This document shows, one piece after another, positions 61,702 through 64,000 of a DNA stretch of 64,000 bases; the first letter of the stretch is position 1; every line of letters starts with the position of its first letter. Source of the DNA: Streptomyces sp. MNU76 (lineage in GTDB: Bacteria; Actinomycetota; Actinomycetes; Streptomycetales; Streptomycetaceae); assembly GCF_020982545.1 (NCBI RefSeq), contig NZ_JAJKLK010000003.1, positions 310,001 to 374,000 on the forward strand. Direction: 5' to 3'. The notes beneath the pieces are model-generated. The model was given only the letters and a program-made list of their open reading frames with translations, was not told the DNA's origin and did no database searches. The position numbers were made by a program, and so were the translations under genes.

Positions 61702-63102
61702 ATGACCGAACCGATATCGCAGGCGGTGATCTGGGCCCTCGCGGCAGCCCTGTTCGCCACCGCCGTACTCCTGCTGCGCCAGCACGGGATCACCAGGCGA
61801 CAGCGCGGAAGGAACGCCGATCTGGCCGATGACGTGCGGGCCCGGGACGAGGAGCTGCGCCATCTGGTCACGGTCCGCCTGCCGGCCCTCGCCGACCACC
61901 CCGGCCAGAGCGTGCCCGGCGTCGGACCGCTCGACGGCCGTCTGGCCGGTACGGACTTCGGCAAGGGCCTCGACGAGGTGCTCGCCCGCTTCTCCGGCGC
62001 CGTCGAGCACGCGCAGCACCGGGCCGACCAGTCCGCCAAGGCCGCGCTCAAGGCGTCCATGCGCTCCATCCAGGCCCTCGCCAACGAGCAGCAGATGTCC
62101 ATCTCCGAGATGCAGGAGCGGCACGACGACCCCGACGTGCTGCGCGACCTCCTCGAAGTCGACCACACCAACGCCCAGTTCGGGCGGCGCGCCCAGGCCA
62201 TCGCCGTCCTCTGCGGCTCCTGGCCGGGCCGGCAGCGGGCCACCTCCCCGCTCGTCGAGGTCGCCCGGGGCGCCACCTCGCGCATCCGCGACTACCGGCG
62301 CGTCCGCGTCCACGGCCAGGTCGACCTCGCGGTGGAGAGCCGCGCCGTGGAACCGGTCGTCCTCGTGCTCGCCGAGCTCCTCGACAACGCCGCCCGGCAC
62401 TCCCAGCCCAACACCACCGTCGAGGTCAACGTCCAGACCGTGCACAACGGCGCCTGCGTGATCGTCGACGACGCCGGTGTCGGTATGGACGCCCACGGCG
62501 TGCGGCGCGCCACCCTGCTGCTCTCCGGCGACGCCGAGGTGGACGTCACCCGCCTCGACGACCCGCCCCAGTTCGGCTTCGCCGTCATCGGGATGCTCGC
62601 CCGGCGCTACGGATTCACCGTCTCCGTGGACACGCGCTCCCCGTACGGCGGTGTCCGCGCCGTCGCCTTCCTGCCCACCGCGCTGCTCACCCACGTGGAC
62701 CCCGCCGCCCCGGAGCCGCGACTCGCCCGTACGCCCGTGACCGAGGCCGCCCCCGGCCCCCGCCCGGCGACCGTCGAGACCGCCCCCGCCGCGACCACCG
62801 AGGGCGGACTGCCCAAGCGCCGTCGACGCACCCCCAGGCGGACCGGCGCCCCGGAACCGGAGCCCGTGGCACGGGCCGAGGAGCCCCCCGGCCGCTCTCC
62901 CGAGGAGAACGCCCGCCTCATGGGCGCCTTCGCCCGCGGCACCCGGTTCGGCCGCGCGGCGGGACGCATCCTCGACGAGGAGGAGTACGTGCCGAACCGC
63001 GACGGTGACCGCGACCGCGACCGCGACCGCGACGGTGACCGTGACGGTGATCGCGCCGCGGCGCCCACCCCCCACCAGAACGAAGGGACCCCCCACGCAT
63101 GA
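61702..63102 (+). CDS. Conservon sensor kinase-like protein (CvnA), conservon 3
   Basis: A 466-aa protein with one N-terminal membrane segment (residues 6-26), a helical region and a HATPase domain (LVLAELLDNAARHSQPNTTVEV; DDAGVGMDAHG). The complete conservon tail follows: [13 protein letters not shown] and PEENARLMGAFARGTRFGRA. It ends with a Asp/Arg repeat (DGDRDRDRDRDGDRDGD) encoded by GACCGC-like hexamers. It is shorter than CvnA2 and has little extracytoplasmic part. The next gene overlaps by ATGA. Confidence 0.9.
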   Translation: MTEPISQAVIWALAAALFATAVLLLRQHGITRRQRGRNADLADDVRARDEELRHLVTVRLPALADHPGQSVPGVGPLDGRLAGTDFGKGLDEVLARFSGAVEHAQHRADQSAKAALKASMRSIQALANEQQMSISEMQERHDDPDVLRDLLEVDHTNAQFGRRAQAIAVLCGSWPGRQRATSPLVEVARGATSRIRDYRRVRVHGQVDLAVESRAVEPVVLVLAELLDNAARHSQPNTTVEVNVQTVHNGACVIVDDAGVGMDAHGVRRATLLLSGDAEVDVTRLDDPPQFGFAVIGMLARRYGFTVSVDTRSPYGGVRAVAFLPTALLTHVDPAAPEPRLARTPVTEAAPGPRPATVETAPAATTEGGLPKRRRRTPRRTGAPEPEPVARAEEPPGRSPEENARLMGAFARGTRFGRAAGRILDEEEYVPNRDGDRDRDRDRDGDRDGDRAAAPTPHQNEGTPHA

Positions 63103-63512
63103 TCGAGCCCACGAACAACGAGCTGGGCTGGATGCTCGACGACGTGCTGAAGGTCCCCGAGGCGCGGCACGCCATCCTGCTCTCCGCCGACGGCATGCTT
63201 CGCGCCCACTCCGCCGACATCGACCGCGACGACGCCGAGCGCCTCGCCGCCGGGCTCTCGGGGCTGCAGTCCATCAGCCGCAGCACCTCCGAGTTCTGCG
63301 GCCCCGCCGACCGCCCGTGGCGACAGACCCTGATCGAGTTCGGACACGGCTTCGTCTTCCTCGTCGCGGCCGGCGAGGGCGCCTATCTCGCGGTCTCCAC
63401 CGGCGACGAGGTCGACATGGAGGCGGTGACGTACCGCATGCACAAGCTCGTCGACCGCCTCGGCAAGGAACTGACCAGCCCGGCACGGCTGGACACGGGC
63501 AGCAGGGCATGA
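63099..63512 (+). CDS. Roadblock/LC7 protein (CvnB), conservon 3
   Basis: A 137-aa Roadblock/LC7 protein (LGWMLDDVLKVPEARHAILLSADGMLRAHSADIDRDDAERLAAG), ATGA-coupled to both the kinase before and the DUF742 gene after it. It is likely the regulator of the downstream GTPase. Confidence 0.94.
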   Translation: MIEPTNNELGWMLDDVLKVPEARHAILLSADGMLRAHSADIDRDDAERLAAGLSGLQSISRSTSEFCGPADRPWRQTLIEFGHGFVFLVAAGEGAYLAVSTGDEVDMEAVTYRMHKLVDRLGKELTSPARLDTGSRA

Positions 63513-63901
63513 CCCCCCGCCGGCCACGGGGGCGACTGGTGCGGTCGTACGTCGTCACCGACGGCCGCGCCCACCCGACCCGCAACACCCTGGACCTGGT
63601 CACGCTGCTGGTCGCCGCGACCGATCTGCCGCTGACCGGGCTCAGTCCGGAGAAGCGCCGGATGATGGACCTGTGCCGGCCCGGCTCGCTCTCCCTGGCC
63701 GAGGTGGCGAGCCGTCTGGAACTGCCGGTCAGCGTGACCAAGGTGCTGGTCGCCGACCTCATGGACAGCGGCCACATCGTCACCCGCGCCTCGTCCCCCG
63801 CGCTCGAACAGGCTCGCGCGGGTGCCTCCCTCCCGGCCGCCCGGCCGTCCGACGCGAACATCCTCCAGGAGGTCCTCGATGGGCTCCGCGCCCGCCTCTG
63901 A
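63509..63901 (+). CDS. DUF742 protein (CvnC), conservon 3
   Basis: A 130-aa DUF742 protein with RLVRSYVVTDGRAHPTRNTLDLVTLLVAATD and the winged-helix-like LSLAEVASRLELPVSVTKVLVADLMDSGHIV. ATG 63509 overlaps the Roadblock stop; its own end overlaps the GTPase start by 23 bases. Confidence 0.93.
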   Translation: MTPRRPRGRLVRSYVVTDGRAHPTRNTLDLVTLLVAATDLPLTGLSPEKRRMMDLCRPGSLSLAEVASRLELPVSVTKVLVADLMDSGHIVTRASSPALEQARAGASLPAARPSDANILQEVLDGLRARL

Positions 63902-64000
63902 CGACGTCTATCTGCGGCCCACGGTGAGAACGGCGGCCAAGCTGCTGGTCGTCGGTCACTTCGCGGTCGGCAAGACCACGTTCGTCGGCACGCTCTCCGA
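63879..64000 (+). CDS. Conservon GTPase (CvnD), conservon 3, cut by the window end
   Basis: The first 40 residues are visible: ATG 63879 after AGGAGG, then a short N-terminal segment and the P-loop GHFAVGKTTFVGTLS. This is the fourth gene of conservon 3, continuing beyond the right edge. Confidence 0.88.
   Translation, partial: MGSAPASDDVYLRPTVRTAAKLLVVGHFAVGKTTFVGTLS

Noticed and set aside
1..64000. CRISPR array, rRNA or tRNA genes
   Set aside because: I saw no regularly spaced direct repeats of CRISPR type, no rRNA signature and no cloverleaf-like sequence with CCA context.

Overview
The window is high-GC actinobacterial DNA whose gene content and order point to a Streptomyces chromosome. 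The main evidence is a heme set of the actinobacterial type (hemE, coproporphyrinogen oxidase, hemQ), conservons (kinase-like / Roadblock / DUF742 / GTPase cassettes), XRE+DUF397 (WhiJ-like) pairs, DUF4142 paralogues, many GTG and TTG starts, and a sigma-WhiG-like promoter at the left edge that probably drives whiI outside the window. No rRNA, tRNA or CRISPR array was seen.

Layout. 0-10.5 kb: DUF3000 gene, hemE, an IS1182-type element and a 208-bp MITE both sitting at the hemE stop codon, rhomboid protease, flavin disulfide-reductase-type enzyme, DUF4349 lipoprotein, coproporphyrinogen oxidase and hemQ. 10.6-17.4 kb: secreted tripeptidyl aminopeptidase, a TIGR04222 membrane protein, a DUF692 iron enzyme and three DUF4142 paralogues. 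17.5-22.2 kb: M48 membrane protease with an unknown partner, a lipoprotein and a PTH2 protein. 22.2-31.6 kb: ABC exporter, a 34-aa Cys protein, polysaccharide deacetylase, XRE/DUF397 pair, PhoX-like protein, slipin, SulP transporter, beta-carbonic anhydrase and a small secreted protein. 31.8-39.4 kb: ZapE ATPase, RibD-like reductase, murC, msrB, a MAB_1171c-like membrane protein and an FAD monooxygenase. 39.5-47.8 kb: a run of broken genes, then a galactoside locus (frameshifted MFS, two GH35 beta-galactosidases, LacI regulator). 47.9-52.3 kb: SAV2177-type methyltransferase, second XRE/DUF397 pair with a nearby anti-sigma-type ATPase, and a broken PfkB kinase. 52.3-64 kb: three conservons (one reduced, two four-gene), an acyl-CoA dehydrogenase, a GAF protein and an AraC regulator.

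Working together: the heme genes make coproporphyrinogen and finish heme by the coproporphyrin branch (ferrochelatase is not here). SulP and the beta-carbonic anhydrase probably act on bicarbonate. A LacI-type palindrome in the MFS promoter suggests that the LacI protein controls the galactoside genes. The conservons are membrane-linked GTPase switches.

Two themes cut across the window. First, GC-rich interspersed repeats with strong hairpins sit at gene 3' ends, and a second repeat family is found between genes, inside the MITE, and inside a kinase reading frame. Second, at least seven loci carry apparent one-base frameshifts. Some may be real decay, but the number is high enough that sequencing indels must be considered.
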